NCBI RefSeq assembly: GCF_011045015.1
Contig: NZ_JAAKZY010000003.1
Coordinates: 1-64,000 of the forward strand
Source of the DNA: Streptomyces scabichelini
GTDB lineage: Bacteria > Actinomycetota > Actinomycetes > Streptomycetales > Streptomycetaceae
DNA length: 64,000 nt
Reading direction: 5' to 3'
The notes below the pieces were generated by a model that was given only the letters and a program-made list of their open reading frames with translations, was not told where the DNA came from and did no database searches. The translations under genes were made by a program, and so were the position numbers. Of this stretch, positions 1 to 8,493 are shown in pieces; the first letter of the stretch is position 1; the number at the start of each line of letters is the position of its first letter.

Positions 1-117
1 GGCCATGGCGGTCGCCGTCGAGGGGGGAGGGGCGGCGCGGTGGCCGACGGCATGACCGTGCGGCGCTTGGCGGGAACAGGTGCAGGCTGTGTTCCCGGAC
101 GTAGAAACTTGTGAGGT

Positions 118-294
118 ACTACAGTCTCGAGTGCGTCGGAGTGTGACACGCCGCAACCGGCTTGGGGAGGGGGCAGTCGCAATAAATTCGAGGCCCGGCG
201 CCGGAATTTCTCCATACCTCGGACAACGGGCTGTCGGGTGCCGTCACAGCTGTTGCTCCGGCACGCGATCAGTAACTACACTCCATCTATAGTT
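118..294 (+). promoter_or_regulatory. Upstream region of the first Rieske oxygenase gene
   Basis: The first 312 bases hold no convincing gene. A -10-like TATAGT lies at 288-293, about 20 bases before the start codon, without a good -35. It overlaps an inverted repeat AACTA-N11-TAGTT (274-294), a plausible operator. Further upstream ACTACAGTC (118-126) recurs exactly upstream of the mutase gene at 25188-25196. Confidence 0.35.
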
Positions 295-312
295 TCTGCC
301 GGAGGAGTGAAG

Positions 313-1713
313 ATGGACGGATCGTCGGAGTCGGTCACGGCACGGTGCCCCGGGCCCAGCGTCCAGGATTACCTCGACCGGGACAGCCGGCCGGTTCCCC
401 CTGCGCTGAGGTACGAGCACAACGACCACCTCGGCAGCGAGGACGTCGACGTCACACGCTTCGTCTCCCGCGAATGGGCCGAGCGCGAGATGGAACAGGT
501 GTGGCGCCGCGTCTGGCAGTTCGCCTGTCTGGAGAGCGAGATCCCCGAGGTCGGCGACCACGAGGTCTACGAGATCGGCAACGACTCACTGATCATCGTG
601 CGCACGGCACCGGACGAGATCCGCGCGTTCGTCAACGCCTGTCTGCACCGGGGCCGCAAACTGCGCACCGGCGGGGGCAACGTCGCCGAGTTCCGCTGCC
701 CCTTCCACGGCTTCGCCTGGAACCTCGACGGGACGATGCAGTCGCCGCCCTGCGCCTGGGACTTCCCGCATGTCACCCCGGAGAAGTTCGCGCTGCCGGA
801 GGCCAAGGTGGCCACCTGGCGCGGCTTCGTCTTCATCAACATGGACCCGTACGCGGAGTCCTTCGAAAGCTACCGGGGCACCTTCGACCAGTACTACATC
901 TGGCCGCTGGAGAACCGCTACAAGTCGCTGCACATCGCCAAGGTGCTGCCCTGCAACTGGAAGGTCGCGCAGGACGCGTTCATCGAGTCCTTCCACGTGA
1001 TCGCCACGCACCCGCAGATGCTGCCCTGGCTCGCCGACGCCAACTCCCAGTACGACGTCATGGCGGACCAGCCCAACTGGAACCGGATGCACAACATCCA
1101 GGGCGCCCCCAGCCCCCACGTGGCGGACTCCGTCACGGAGGAGGACGTACTGGAGACGTTCTACTACTCGCGCGCCTTCTACGCGTCGACCCAGGGCCGG
1201 GACCTGGTGATGCCCGAGGGCGAGCTGCCCGAGATCCCGCCCGGCGGCACCGCCCGCCAGGTCCTCGCGGACCGCATGCGGGAGCAGCTGGCGGCCACCT
1301 CGGACCAGGACTTCTCAGGGACCTCCGACAGCGAGCTGCTGGACGCCATCAACTACCTGTTGTTCCCCAACTTCAACCCGTGGGGCGGAGCCAAGTCCAA
1401 CATCATCTACCGGTTCAGGCCCAACGGTCTCGACCCCGACTCCTGCACCGCCGAGATCATCTTCATGTCGGCGCCGAAGTCCGCCGAGATGCCGCCGCCG
1501 GCCAAGATCCGGTGGGTGGCGGAGGACACGCTCTTCGCCGACATCCCCGAACTCGGGCTGCTCGGGCCGGTCTTCGACCAGGACTGCGAGAACCTGCCGT
1601 ACGTCCAGCAGGGCCTCAAGGCGACGCGCAAGCCGGGCTTGACCCTGGCCAACTACCAGGAGAGCCGCATCCGTCACTTCAACCAGACGCTCGACCGGTG
1701 GATGGACAAGTGA
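313..1713 (+). CDS. Rieske-type oxygenase alpha subunit (aromatic-ring-hydroxylating dioxygenase family)
   Basis: A 466-residue terminal oxygenase that would hydroxylate an organic substrate with O2 and electrons from a ferredoxin. The Rieske cluster ligands are visible as Cys110-x-His112 and Cys129-x2-His132. The mononuclear iron site lies in DAFIESFHVIATHP (Glu225, His228, His233). The start at 313 is set by GGAGGA at 301-306; an in-frame ATG at 238 would add 25 unrelated residues. Its last codons overlap the GTG of the ferredoxin gene (GTGA), so the two are translationally coupled and probably partners. The family is secure, the substrate unknown. Confidence 0.9.
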   Translation: MDGSSESVTARCPGPSVQDYLDRDSRPVPPALRYEHNDHLGSEDVDVTRFVSREWAEREMEQVWRRVWQFACLESEIPEVGDHEVYEIGNDSLIIVRTAPDEIRAFVNACLHRGRKLRTGGGNVAEFRCPFHGFAWNLDGTMQSPPCAWDFPHVTPEKFALPEAKVATWRGFVFINMDPYAESFESYRGTFDQYYIWPLENRYKSLHIAKVLPCNWKVAQDAFIESFHVIATHPQMLPWLADANSQYDVMADQPNWNRMHNIQGAPSPHVADSVTEEDVLETFYYSRAFYASTQGRDLVMPEGELPEIPPGGTARQVLADRMREQLAATSDQDFSGTSDSELLDAINYLLFPNFNPWGGAKSNIIYRFRPNGLDPDSCTAEIIFMSAPKSAEMPPPAKIRWVAEDTLFADIPELGLLGPVFDQDCENLPYVQQGLKATRKPGLTLANYQESRIRHFNQTLDRWMDK

Positions 1714-2030
1714 CCGTGACCCACCGTGTGGCGGTCAGGCCTTCCGGCGCCGAGCTGGAGGTGTGCGACGGCGAGGACCTGTTCAGTGCCGCCCAGCGGC
1801 TCGGCTACCGCTGGCCCACCGTCTGCGGCGGCAAGGGCACCTGCCGCACCTGCTTCGTGGAGGTCGACGAGGGCGCCGACAACTGCTCACCCGTGGGCCC
1901 GCTGGAGCGCGAGGGCATCCAGGCCCTCCGCCGGCCGGTGGACGGCCTGACCCGGCTCGCCTGCCAGATGCGGGTCGCCGGCCCGGTGACCGTGACCAAA
2001 CGCGGCGTACGCCGCCAAGTGCAGGAGTGA
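1710..2030 (+). CDS. 2Fe-2S ferredoxin
   Basis: A 106-residue ferredoxin with cluster cysteines Cys39-x5-Cys45-x2-Cys48 and a distal Cys85 (LACQM). It is of the plant/adrenodoxin-like fold, not Rieske type. It overlaps the Rieske oxygenase by four bases and is presumably its electron donor. No dedicated ferredoxin reductase with FAD motifs lies next to it, so a reductase must come from elsewhere or from the MDR oxidoreductase two genes downstream, which is less likely. Confidence 0.9.
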   Translation: MTVTHRVAVRPSGAELEVCDGEDLFSAAQRLGYRWPTVCGGKGTCRTCFVEVDEGADNCSPVGPLEREGIQALRRPVDGLTRLACQMRVAGPVTVTKRGVRRQVQE

Positions 2031-2035
2031 GCCCC

Positions 2036-2251
2036 GTGTCCAAGCAAGTGACCCATCCGCTGACCGGGCATGTGTACCGGCTCACCGAGGACGGACTGGT
2101 CGAGGTGACCGACCCCAAGACCGGCGCGCAGGGCATCTTCGACTTCCAGGCCCGCTGGCAGTCGGGCGAACTGCGCCATGCCGACCTCCAGATGGCCGGC
2201 TGGGTGGGCCGCCTCGCCCAGCGGCGATCCGCACCGCATCCCGAGGACTGA
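2036..2251 (+). CDS. Small uncharacterised protein between ferredoxin and reductase
   Basis: A 71-residue acidic protein starting at GTG 2036, five bases after the ferredoxin stop, and ending five bases before the next start. Tight packing in a co-directional run and codon bias like its neighbours make it a real gene. I recognise no domain. It contains an N-terminal beta-rich piece (GHVYRLTEDGLVEVTDP) and a helical, tryptophan-containing tail. It has no signal peptide, cysteines or membrane segment. A small accessory or assembly subunit of the Rieske system is an inference from position only. Confidence 0.65.
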   Translation: MSKQVTHPLTGHVYRLTEDGLVEVTDPKTGAQGIFDFQARWQSGELRHADLQMAGWVGRLAQRRSAPHPED

Positions 2252-2255
2252 GCCG

Positions 2256-3287
2256 GTGACAGCCCGCACCACTCGGACGGTCTGCCTGCTGCGCCGCCCG
2301 GACGGAGAGCCGGTCCCCGGCGACTTCGCGATCGAGGAGCGTCCGCTCCCACCGCTCGGCGAGGACCAACTGCTCGTCCGCAACCTCTACATGAGCGTCG
2401 ACCCCTCGATGCGCGGCCGGCTGGAGAGCACCGAGAAGCACTACACCCACAACTTCACGCCCGGCTCGCCGCTGGACGGCCGGGCGTTGGGTGTCGTGGA
2501 GGAGAGCCGTTGTGCGTCGGTGCCGGCCGGCACCTTCGTACGCCATCAGCTCGGCTGGCGGGAACGGGCCGTCCTCGACGCCACGGCCACCGACGGCGCC
2601 GGGCGCATCGACCCCGGACTCGCGCCCCTGCCGACCTGGTTGGGCCTTCTCGGACAGACCGGCTTCACCGCCTACGCCGGACTGGCCCGGATCGCCGAAG
2701 TCCGCCCCGGCGACACCGTGTTCGTCTCGGCGGCGGCCGGGGCCGTGGGCAGCGCCGCCGGGCAGTTCGCCCGGATGCTGGGCGCGGAGCGTGTCATCGG
2801 GACCGCCGGCGGGCCGGACAAGTGTGCCCTGCTGGTGAAGGAGTTCGGCTACGACGCCGCCGCGGACTACCGCGCCGAGCCGGTCCGGGAGGCGCTGGCC
2901 AAGATGGCGCCGGAGGGCATCGACGTCTACTTCGACAACGTGGGCGGCCGGCAGCTCGCCGCGGCGCTGCACGCGCTGCGGCCCGGCGGCCGCGTCGCCC
3001 TGTGCGGCATGATGTCGCAGTTCGGCGGCGACCGGCAGTCCGCCGACATCAACCAGCTGATCCAGGCGGTCCTCAAGCGGCTGACCCTGCGCGGCTTCAT
3101 CGTCCGCGACCACGAGGACCTGCGGCCGGAGTTCGAGAGCCGGGTCGCCGGCTGGCTGCGCTCGGGTGAGGTGGTCGCCCGGGAGACGGTGGTGGACGGC
3201 CTGGAGAACGCGGCGGGTGCACTGCTGTCCCTGCTCGGCGGCGGCAATGTCGGCAAGATGCTGGTGAGGCTGGGCGGTTCCCTGTAG
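2256..3287 (+). CDS. Zinc-independent MDR family NADP-dependent oxidoreductase
   Basis: A 343-residue medium-chain reductase of the leukotriene B4 12-hydroxydehydrogenase / prostaglandin reductase group, which reduces activated C=C bonds with NADPH. The N-terminal YMSVDPSMRGR motif typical of this group and the nucleotide fold AAAGAVGSAAGQFARMLGA are visible. There is no zinc-binding cysteine cluster. The GTG start at 2256 follows the previous stop by five bases, so it is the fourth gene of the Rieske operon. A strong hairpin follows it. Confidence 0.85.
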   Translation: MTARTTRTVCLLRRPDGEPVPGDFAIEERPLPPLGEDQLLVRNLYMSVDPSMRGRLESTEKHYTHNFTPGSPLDGRALGVVEESRCASVPAGTFVRHQLGWRERAVLDATATDGAGRIDPGLAPLPTWLGLLGQTGFTAYAGLARIAEVRPGDTVFVSAAAGAVGSAAGQFARMLGAERVIGTAGGPDKCALLVKEFGYDAAADYRAEPVREALAKMAPEGIDVYFDNVGGRQLAAALHALRPGGRVALCGMMSQFGGDRQSADINQLIQAVLKRLTLRGFIVRDHEDLRPEFESRVAGWLRSGEVVARETVVDGLENAAGALLSLLGGGNVGKMLVRLGGSL

Positions 3288-3305
3288 GCGGGACCGTGAC
3301 GACGG

Positions 3306-3345
3306 AAGAGTGGGGTGGCCCTGGTGTCAGGGCCACCCCACTCTT
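3306..3345. terminator. Bidirectional intrinsic-type terminator
   Basis: A perfect 18-bp inverted repeat (3306-3323 with 3328-3345) around a 4-base loop GTGT. Its A-rich left end and T-rich right end suit both directions. It lies between the convergent MDR reductase (stop 3287) and ABM-domain gene (stop 3371). Confidence 0.85.
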
Positions 3346-3370
3346 TGCCGAGTCCGGACGTCCGCGTGCC

Positions 3371-3730
3371 TCAGCGCATGTCGCGCGACGCCGCCACGGT
3401 GTGCACCTGGAGACTGACGCCCTCCCGGGTGAGCCCGGACACCGCAGCACGGAAGTCCTTGATGTGCGCGGTGGTGAAGTGCTCGTCGAGCGCCTGCTGG
3501 GAGGTCCACCGCTCGTACACGCGGATGCGTCGCTCGTCCGTCGGGTCGGCGGTCATCGCGTAGTCCAGGCAGCCTGGTTCGTCCTCGCGGGTCCGGTGGC
3601 CCAGCTCCACGAGATGGCCCAGCATCGTGTCGCGGTCGCCGGGCTCGTAGTCCATCCAGCCGGAGACGATGATCTCCGCGGTGCTGTCCGCGGTCATGTC
3701 CTGTGACACGGTGGTCCTTTCCATGGTCAT
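3371..3730 (-). CDS. Antibiotic-biosynthesis-monooxygenase (ABM) domain protein
   Basis: A 119-residue protein of the small ferredoxin-like ABM/quinol monooxygenase fold. Recognisable elements are the early beta strand, GHLVELGHRTREDEPGCLDYAMT, and the YERWTSQQALDEHF signature. Members are cofactor-free oxygenases or dimeric stress proteins acting on quinols, so a role in processing a phenolic intermediate fits the cluster but is inferred. It follows the PEP-mobile-domain gene in the same direction with a gap of about 50 bases and is probably the last gene of the minus-strand operon starting at 7635. Confidence 0.75.
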   Translation of the reverse strand: MTMERTTVSQDMTADSTAEIIVSGWMDYEPGDRDTMLGHLVELGHRTREDEPGCLDYAMTADPTDERRIRVYERWTSQQALDEHFTTAHIKDFRAAVSGLTREGVSLQVHTVAASRDMR

Positions 3731-3779
3731 GCCCGCGGGCCCGCCGCCCCTGTCAGGTGGGCGACGGGCCCGCGGCCGT

Positions 3780-5516
3780 TCAGATGCCGAGTGCCGCCGG
3801 GACGCTGTCCACGGTGACCGTGCCCTTTGTGCCGTCGACCGTGATCACCATGCCGTCCCGCAGCCGCTGTGTGCCGCCCTCGACGGAGATCACCGCCGGG
3901 ATGCCCAGCTCGCGGCAGACCACGACGGCGTGGCTGTTGAGGGCGCCCACGTCCACGACGGCCGCTCCGGCGACGAGGAACAGCGGCGTCCAGGCCGCGT
4001 CGGTGATCGGCGCCACCAGTACCTCGCCCGGCTCCAGTGCCTCGCACGAGGCCGGGTCGCTGACCACGCGCACCCTGCCGGTGTACGTGCCGTGGCTGCC
4101 GCCGACACCCGTGAGCACATCGGCCTCGGTCGCGGCCGCGATTCCCTCGTCGGTGCGTCGCGGCCACGCGTCGATCTCGGTCTGGGCGTCCTCCGCGATG
4201 AAGAACGGCGGTTCCAGCGCGCCGAGTCCGGCGTACTCCTCGAGCCGCTGGGCGATGACCGGTCCGAAACGGCCTGGGTCGGCGACATAGTCGTCGAGTT
4301 CGGTGTCCAGCAGCATCATCACGTCCTCGGGCTTCGCGATGCGGCCCGCTTCGACCCCGCGGCGGCCGAGCTCCCGTACCGCCATCCGGATCTCGTTGAT
4401 GACGGTCACACAGTTCGCCTTGGTCCGCTCGCGGGCCGGGATCCACACCTGGGAAGCGTGCATCCCGGCGTCGAACATCGGCTGTGAGCCCTCCGGAAGG
4501 GCGGCTCGGATCTCAGCGGCGATCTCCGTACGGCGCTCCGTCAGCTTGCGATGCCGCTCGGCCGGGGAGTTGTCGTCGGAGCTCTGCCGGATACGGTCCA
4601 CCAGGGCCAGCGCCTGGACCGGCGCCGCCTCCCAGGACAGCGCGTGGATGTCCCACTCGTTGGGACCGCGGTCGCCGGACTCGGCCAGGAACTCGTCGAA
4701 GGAGTCCCGGAACGCCTTGACGTCTCCGGTCGCCCCTGCGAGGGCCTGCTCCACCGCGGCCGGGCCCTGGTCGAACAGAGCCGTCAGCTCCGCCGAGGCC
4801 GCCACCTGGCGCGACAGCGTCCACAGGCCGGTCGACGGAGAGGCCGAGTCCACGTCGCCAAGGCCGCCGATGAGGTCGAGCATCGCGCCGGGACGGTCGA
4901 CGCTCGCGCACAGCGGGCCGAGGATCGCCGGTCCGACCGACGCGGGCAGCGAGGACTCGACATGCCGCTGGAAGGTGATCTCCACCTCGTCCAGCAGCGA
5001 GCGGGCGTACGCCACCAGCTCGGCGTCGGACAGAGCCGCCAGGCCGGGGCGCCCGTGCCGGATCCGGCGCAGCCGCTCATGGTCGGCGTCGCCCTCCGGG
5101 TAGTCGGCCTGGCCGAGCATCCGCTGGAGCGTCGCCGTGGCCTTGGCCGTCAGCTCCGCGTCCTGGTCGTCGGGGTGGGCCACGTACGCCGGTGTGTCCG
5201 AGCGCTGGCCGACGAAGGCCGCGTCGATATCGGCCGCGGTCTGCCCCATACGGATGCCGAACAGCCGCAGGTGCGACAGGTTGAGGTAGAAGTAGCCGCC
5301 GAAGATCCCCACGAACGGAGGCCGGGGGCCGGTGATCTCGTCGCCGCGGTAGATGCCGAACTCGACGAAGCCGCGGCGCCAGCCCTGCAGACCGCGCCCC
5401 CAGACCAGGCTCCAGCCCAGCGGGCTGGCCGGGTCCGGCAGGGTCTCGCCCGCGTTGGCCCGGGTGTAGTGGGGCAGTCGCTCGCTGCGCTGCCAGTCGG
5501 TGATCCAGTGCTTCAT
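3780..5516 (-). CDS. PEP-utilizing (phosphohistidine) mobile-domain protein, RPH-like, lacking ATP-grasp
   Basis: About 578 residues from ATG 5516; a GTG at 5555 overlapping the upstream stop is an alternative start. The C-terminus is a phosphohistidine swivel domain with LNSHAVVVCRELGIPAV (His about 529). The N-terminus (LPHYTRANAGETLPDPASP) and helical middle resemble the substrate-binding part of rifampin-phosphotransferase-like enzymes. No ATP-grasp or PEP/pyruvate domain is present, so it cannot charge its histidine alone. It may work with another protein, possibly the PPDK-like protein at 19533-22118. It sits in an operon with an SDR and a Rieske oxygenase, which suggests phosphoryl transfer to a hydroxylated metabolite (inference). 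Confidence 0.75.
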   Translation of the reverse strand: MKHWITDWQRSERLPHYTRANAGETLPDPASPLGWSLVWGRGLQGWRRGFVEFGIYRGDEITGPRPPFVGIFGGYFYLNLSHLRLFGIRMGQTAADIDAAFVGQRSDTPAYVAHPDDQDAELTAKATATLQRMLGQADYPEGDADHERLRRIRHGRPGLAALSDAELVAYARSLLDEVEITFQRHVESSLPASVGPAILGPLCASVDRPGAMLDLIGGLGDVDSASPSTGLWTLSRQVAASAELTALFDQGPAAVEQALAGATGDVKAFRDSFDEFLAESGDRGPNEWDIHALSWEAAPVQALALVDRIRQSSDDNSPAERHRKLTERRTEIAAEIRAALPEGSQPMFDAGMHASQVWIPARERTKANCVTVINEIRMAVRELGRRGVEAGRIAKPEDVMMLLDTELDDYVADPGRFGPVIAQRLEEYAGLGALEPPFFIAEDAQTEIDAWPRRTDEGIAAATEADVLTGVGGSHGTYTGRVRVVSDPASCEALEPGEVLVAPITDAAWTPLFLVAGAAVVDVGALNSHAVVVCRELGIPAVISVEGGTQRLRDGMVITVDGTKGTVTVDSVPAALGI

Positions 5517-5548
5517 GGCGATGGGGCTCCCGCCGTCCGTTCCCTCGC

Positions 5549-6340
5549 TCACCACTGCGACGTTCCGCCGTCGACGCTGATCAGCGTGCCCGTGATGCCC
5601 GCGCCTGCGTCACTCGCGAGCAGCGAGGCGACGCCCGCGATCTGCTCCACGGTGGTGATCTTCTTGGTGGCGGCGTGCTCGGCGAACCGGCCCAGCCACT
5701 CCTCGTACGAGATGCCCTCGGCCTCGGCCGCGGCCGGACCGGCTTCCCGCATCAGGTCGGTGTCGACGGCACCGGGGCAGATGGCGTTGCAGGTGATGCC
5801 CTGGGTGCCGTACTCGAAGGCGGTCGCCTTGGTCAGGCCGTGGATGGCGTGCTTGTTGGTGATGTAGTGGCTGATCGCCGGCTTGTTGGCCTGCTTGCCC
5901 TCGACGGAGGAGATGTTGATGATGCGGCCCCAGCCGCCCTCCAGCATCTTCGGCAGCGCCCTCCGGGTGCCGTAGAAGTAGGCGTTGAGGTTCAGGTTGA
6001 GGGCGTTGTGCCAGGCCTCGTCGCTGAGCTGGTGCACGGGCGCGAAGCCCGAGGTGCCGCCGACGTTGTTGACCCAGATGTCGAGCCGGCCGAAGCGCTC
6101 CGCGGCGAAGTCCGCGAGGCCCTCGATGTCCTCCTGGCGATTGGCGTCGCAGGGGTGGAAGACCGCCCGGTCCCCGGCGCCGATCTCCTCCAGGGCCTGC
6201 TTGCCCTTGAGCTCGGAGCGGCCGCTGATGACGACCGTGGCGCCCTGGGCCAGGAAGGCCTCGGCGATGGCCCGTCCGATGCTGCGCGTGCTGCCCGTGA
6301 TCACCGCGACACGTCCGTCGAGGCTGCCCGTAGCCACCAT
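5549..6340 (-). CDS. Short-chain dehydrogenase/reductase
   Basis: A 263-residue classical SDR. It shows the NAD(P) motif TGSTRSIG (15-22), NNVGG, catalytic Ser about 145 and Tyr159-x3-Lys163 (YITNK), and ends in the typical GGTSQW. The start at 6340 is preceded by AGGAG. It presumably oxidises the alcohol or dihydrodiol made by the adjacent Rieske oxygenase (stop 6370), a common pairing. The product abuts or overlaps the PEP-mobile-domain gene downstream, indicating an operon. Confidence 0.9.
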   Translation of the reverse strand: MVATGSLDGRVAVITGSTRSIGRAIAEAFLAQGATVVISGRSELKGKQALEEIGAGDRAVFHPCDANRQEDIEGLADFAAERFGRLDIWVNNVGGTSGFAPVHQLSDEAWHNALNLNLNAYFYGTRRALPKMLEGGWGRIINISSVEGKQANKPAISHYITNKHAIHGLTKATAFEYGTQGITCNAICPGAVDTDLMREAGPAAAEAEGISYEEWLGRFAEHAATKKITTVEQIAGVASLLASDAGAGITGTLISVDGGTSQW

Positions 6341-6369
6341 GCTGTTCTCCTGCGAGTGCTGTGAGTTAG

Positions 6370-7635
6370 TCACTTGGACGCTGCGTCCAAGAGGCTGTGA
6401 ATGGTGCGGTGGAAGTGCTGGAGTCCGGGCTCGTTGCGTCCGAAGACGAAGTCGGTGCCGTTCAGCGCCTTCAGGCCCCGCTGGACGCCGTAGGTGGTCG
6501 CGTAGTCCTCGTCGCGGACCACCTCGTAGAACCACTCGCCGAACTGGTCGGCGGCCTGGCGCTCCTCCTCGGTGACGGCCGGCTCGCGCAGCAGGATGAT
6601 CTGCTGGGTCACCGACTCGGTGGCCGAACGCGGGATCACGATGGAGACGGCGATCTTGTTGCGCCAGGTGCCCGCGATGGCAAGGCCTGGGAAGAGCCAG
6701 TAGATGGCTCCGACGAGGTCACCGGGGTCACGCTGGTCGGCCGGCACGTCCACCACGTCGGCGATGGGCCGCAGTGCAGCCGCGAGACGCTGGTGGGGGC
6801 CCCAGGTGTCGTGGGCCATCATGTTGGAGAAGTTCGTCTCGAAGACCGTCTTCGGGTGCAGCGAGGCGAAGTGGTACGTCTCCAGGTACCCGTCGAGGGT
6901 GACCTTCCAGTTGGGGCTGAGCAGCTCACGGCTCGCGTAGTGGTGGCAGTCCGCGAAGCGGAGCCCCTCGAGCAGCGGCTGAAGATCTCCCAGCCAGGCG
7001 TCCAGGTCGTGCTCGGCGGCCGGGTCGAGCGACACGAAGACGATCCCGGCGCGCTCACCGGCGGGAAGCCGCACCAGGCTGCGTCCCTCACGCGGCACAT
7101 CACCGAAGGTCTTCTCGGCGTACACGCCGCGCAGTTCCCCGGCCAGGTCGTAGGACCAGGAGTGATACGGGCAGGTGATCCGCTTGGACACACCGCATCC
7201 CGGTTCGACGAGCTGGGCGCCGCGGTGGCGGCAGGCGTTGATCATCGCGTGGACGACGCCCTGCCGGTCCCGGGTGATCAGAACAGGGATGCCGAGCACG
7301 TCCAGGGCCTTGTAGGTGCCCGGCCCGGGAAGTTCGCAGGACATCGCGAGCGGCAGCGGGACACTCCGGTGGACGGCGTCCGTCTCGCGCTGCCAGCGAT
7401 CGGCGTCGAGGTAGTTGGCGACGGGTTCCGTCCACTGGTCCTCGGCCTCGTGCGTCGTGTTGTCACGGTAGTGCTTCATGACACGCTCGACGAGCTCGGC
7501 CGCCTCCCGCCGCATGGCGATGCCCGCGGCGTCGGTGGAGCGGTCCTGGCCGATCCACGAGTTGTATTCCGGCGCCGGGGGCGGCTGACGATCGGCGTCG
7601 GCCGCCCCGATCTCCGGGGAACTGGTCTGGACCAC
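6370..7635 (-). CDS. Second Rieske-type oxygenase alpha subunit
   Basis: A 421-residue terminal oxygenase unlike the one at 313. Cluster ligands are Cys135-x-His137 and Cys155-x2-His158. The iron site is in DGYLETYHFASLH (Glu252, His255, His260). I choose GTG 7635, six bases behind GAGGA; longer reading to 7713 gives an unconvincing N-terminus. No ferredoxin follows it, so the ferredoxin at 1710 or an unlinked one must serve it. It is the first gene of a minus-strand operon with the SDR, PEP-mobile and ABM genes, divergent from a VOC protein. Substrate unknown. Confidence 0.9.
   Translation of the reverse strand: MVQTSSPEIGAADADRQPPPAPEYNSWIGQDRSTDAAGIAMRREAAELVERVMKHYRDNTTHEAEDQWTEPVANYLDADRWQRETDAVHRSVPLPLAMSCELPGPGTYKALDVLGIPVLITRDRQGVVHAMINACRHRGAQLVEPGCGVSKRITCPYHSWSYDLAGELRGVYAEKTFGDVPREGRSLVRLPAGERAGIVFVSLDPAAEHDLDAWLGDLQPLLEGLRFADCHHYASRELLSPNWKVTLDGYLETYHFASLHPKTVFETNFSNMMAHDTWGPHQRLAAALRPIADVVDVPADQRDPGDLVGAIYWLFPGLAIAGTWRNKIAVSIVIPRSATESVTQQIILLREPAVTEEERQAADQFGEWFYEVVRDEDYATTYGVQRGLKALNGTDFVFGRNEPGLQHFHRTIHSLLDAASK
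6373..6391. promoter_or_regulatory. 19-bp dyad at the Rieske 3' end
   Basis: CTTGGACGC-T-GCGTCCAAG is a perfect dyad with 9-base arms and a single central base, covering the last six sense codons of the Rieske gene. The loop is too short for an RNA hairpin, so a protein-binding site ahead of the SDR gene, or chance, are the options. Confidence 0.25.
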
Positions 7636-7707
7636 GATGTCCTCACAATCCTTCCAGCCGCGAGCTTGGGAAGGGCTTCGGATGCGGCAGCTGGGCTGTG
7701 AGCGACA

Positions 7708-7855
7708 CGACAACAGGGGTAAGTGTTCTCTGTCAATAGAAAGTGAGGAAGTGGCCGCTCGATGACCCGCAGGTCACATCGCCTTCGCCCGGGACAAAAA
7801 GGTCCAGACGTGAGGTGATCTTTCTATTGACCGGCTCCAGTTGCGGGGGTGTGAT
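7708..7855. promoter_or_regulatory. Divergent promoters carrying a 12-bp inverted repeat
   Basis: GTCAATAGAAAG (7732-7743) and its exact reverse complement (7820-7831) flank a 76-bp centre. Each arm runs into a -35 box pointing outward. On the minus strand TTGACA (7736-7731) is followed after 17 bases by TTGTCG (7713-7708). On the plus strand TTGACC (7827-7832) is followed after 17 bases by TGTGAT (7850-7855). The arms are therefore probable operators placed to control both the Rieske and VOC operons at once. Confidence 0.6.
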
Positions 7856-7881
7856 GGCCGCACACTCGACAGGGAGGCGGT

Positions 7882-8388
7882 GTGGTGGCCGACGACGGGG
7901 TCGATCCGGTGTCCGTGGCGCGGGCGCGCATGACCGAGCCGTTCGAGGTCGGTGTCGTCGTGCGCGACCTGGGTCTGATGGCGCGCTTCTACGGCGAGGT
8001 GCTCGGCTGCTTCGAAGTGCACCGCTCTCTCATTCCGGCATCCATCGGCACCCCGGCAGGGCTGGGCGGCGAGCTGCTCGTCGTCTGGCTTCAGGTGCCC
8101 TCCGGGGGGCGCGTCAAGCTGATCCGGCCTCAGTTCGCCGCGACTCCCATTCAGTCGGCTCTGCCGCTGACCGGGCGCCGGGGGCTGTCGTATCTCACCT
8201 TCCATCTGGACGACATGGACCCGGTCGTGACGGCTCTGGCGGCCGGAGGTGCCCGGCCGCTCTCGGACCCGGTCGTCGTCGAGGCGCGCGGCCGCCGGAT
8301 CAGCTTCTGGGCGGATCCGGAGGGCAATGCGCTGGAGCTCGTCGACGGGCGCGGACGCCATCCGGAGCCGGGTCGGTCCGAGGCGTAG
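7882..8388 (+). CDS. VOC (glyoxalase/extradiol-dioxygenase fold) family protein
   Basis: A 168-residue protein with the paired beta-alpha-beta-beta-beta modules of the vicinal oxygen chelate fold: FEVGVVVRDLGLMARFYGEVLG at the first module and LSYLTFHLDDMD...ISFWADPEGNALEL at the second. GTG 7882 follows GGAGG (7873-7877). Metal ligands cannot be assigned safely. Members include glyoxalases, epimerases such as methylmalonyl-CoA epimerase, and ring-cleavage enzymes; the context gives no decisive choice. It is divergent from the Rieske operon and 105 bases ahead of the E1 alpha gene. Confidence 0.8.
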   Translation: MVADDGVDPVSVARARMTEPFEVGVVVRDLGLMARFYGEVLGCFEVHRSLIPASIGTPAGLGGELLVVWLQVPSGGRVKLIRPQFAATPIQSALPLTGRRGLSYLTFHLDDMDPVVTALAAGGARPLSDPVVVEARGRRISFWADPEGNALELVDGRGRHPEPGRSEA

Positions 8389-8493
8389 TAATTAGAGAAC
8401 CTGTTCAGTAAGGTGCCCCGTGCTGGTTACTGTAGACCGACACAACAAAGTCCGATTGCTGGGAACACCTCGCTCGGGGCGAAGGGGCGGACG

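Noticed and set aside
244..1677. Long open frames antisense to the first Rieske gene and similar shadows elsewhere
   Set aside because: High GC content keeps wrong frames open. Their translations are Arg/Ala/Pro/Gly-rich without motifs, and the opposite frame encodes recognised domains with good ribosome sites.
7100..7435. Separate gene on the minus strand inside the second Rieske gene
   Set aside because: It is an alternative frame of the oxygenase, with no motif of its own.
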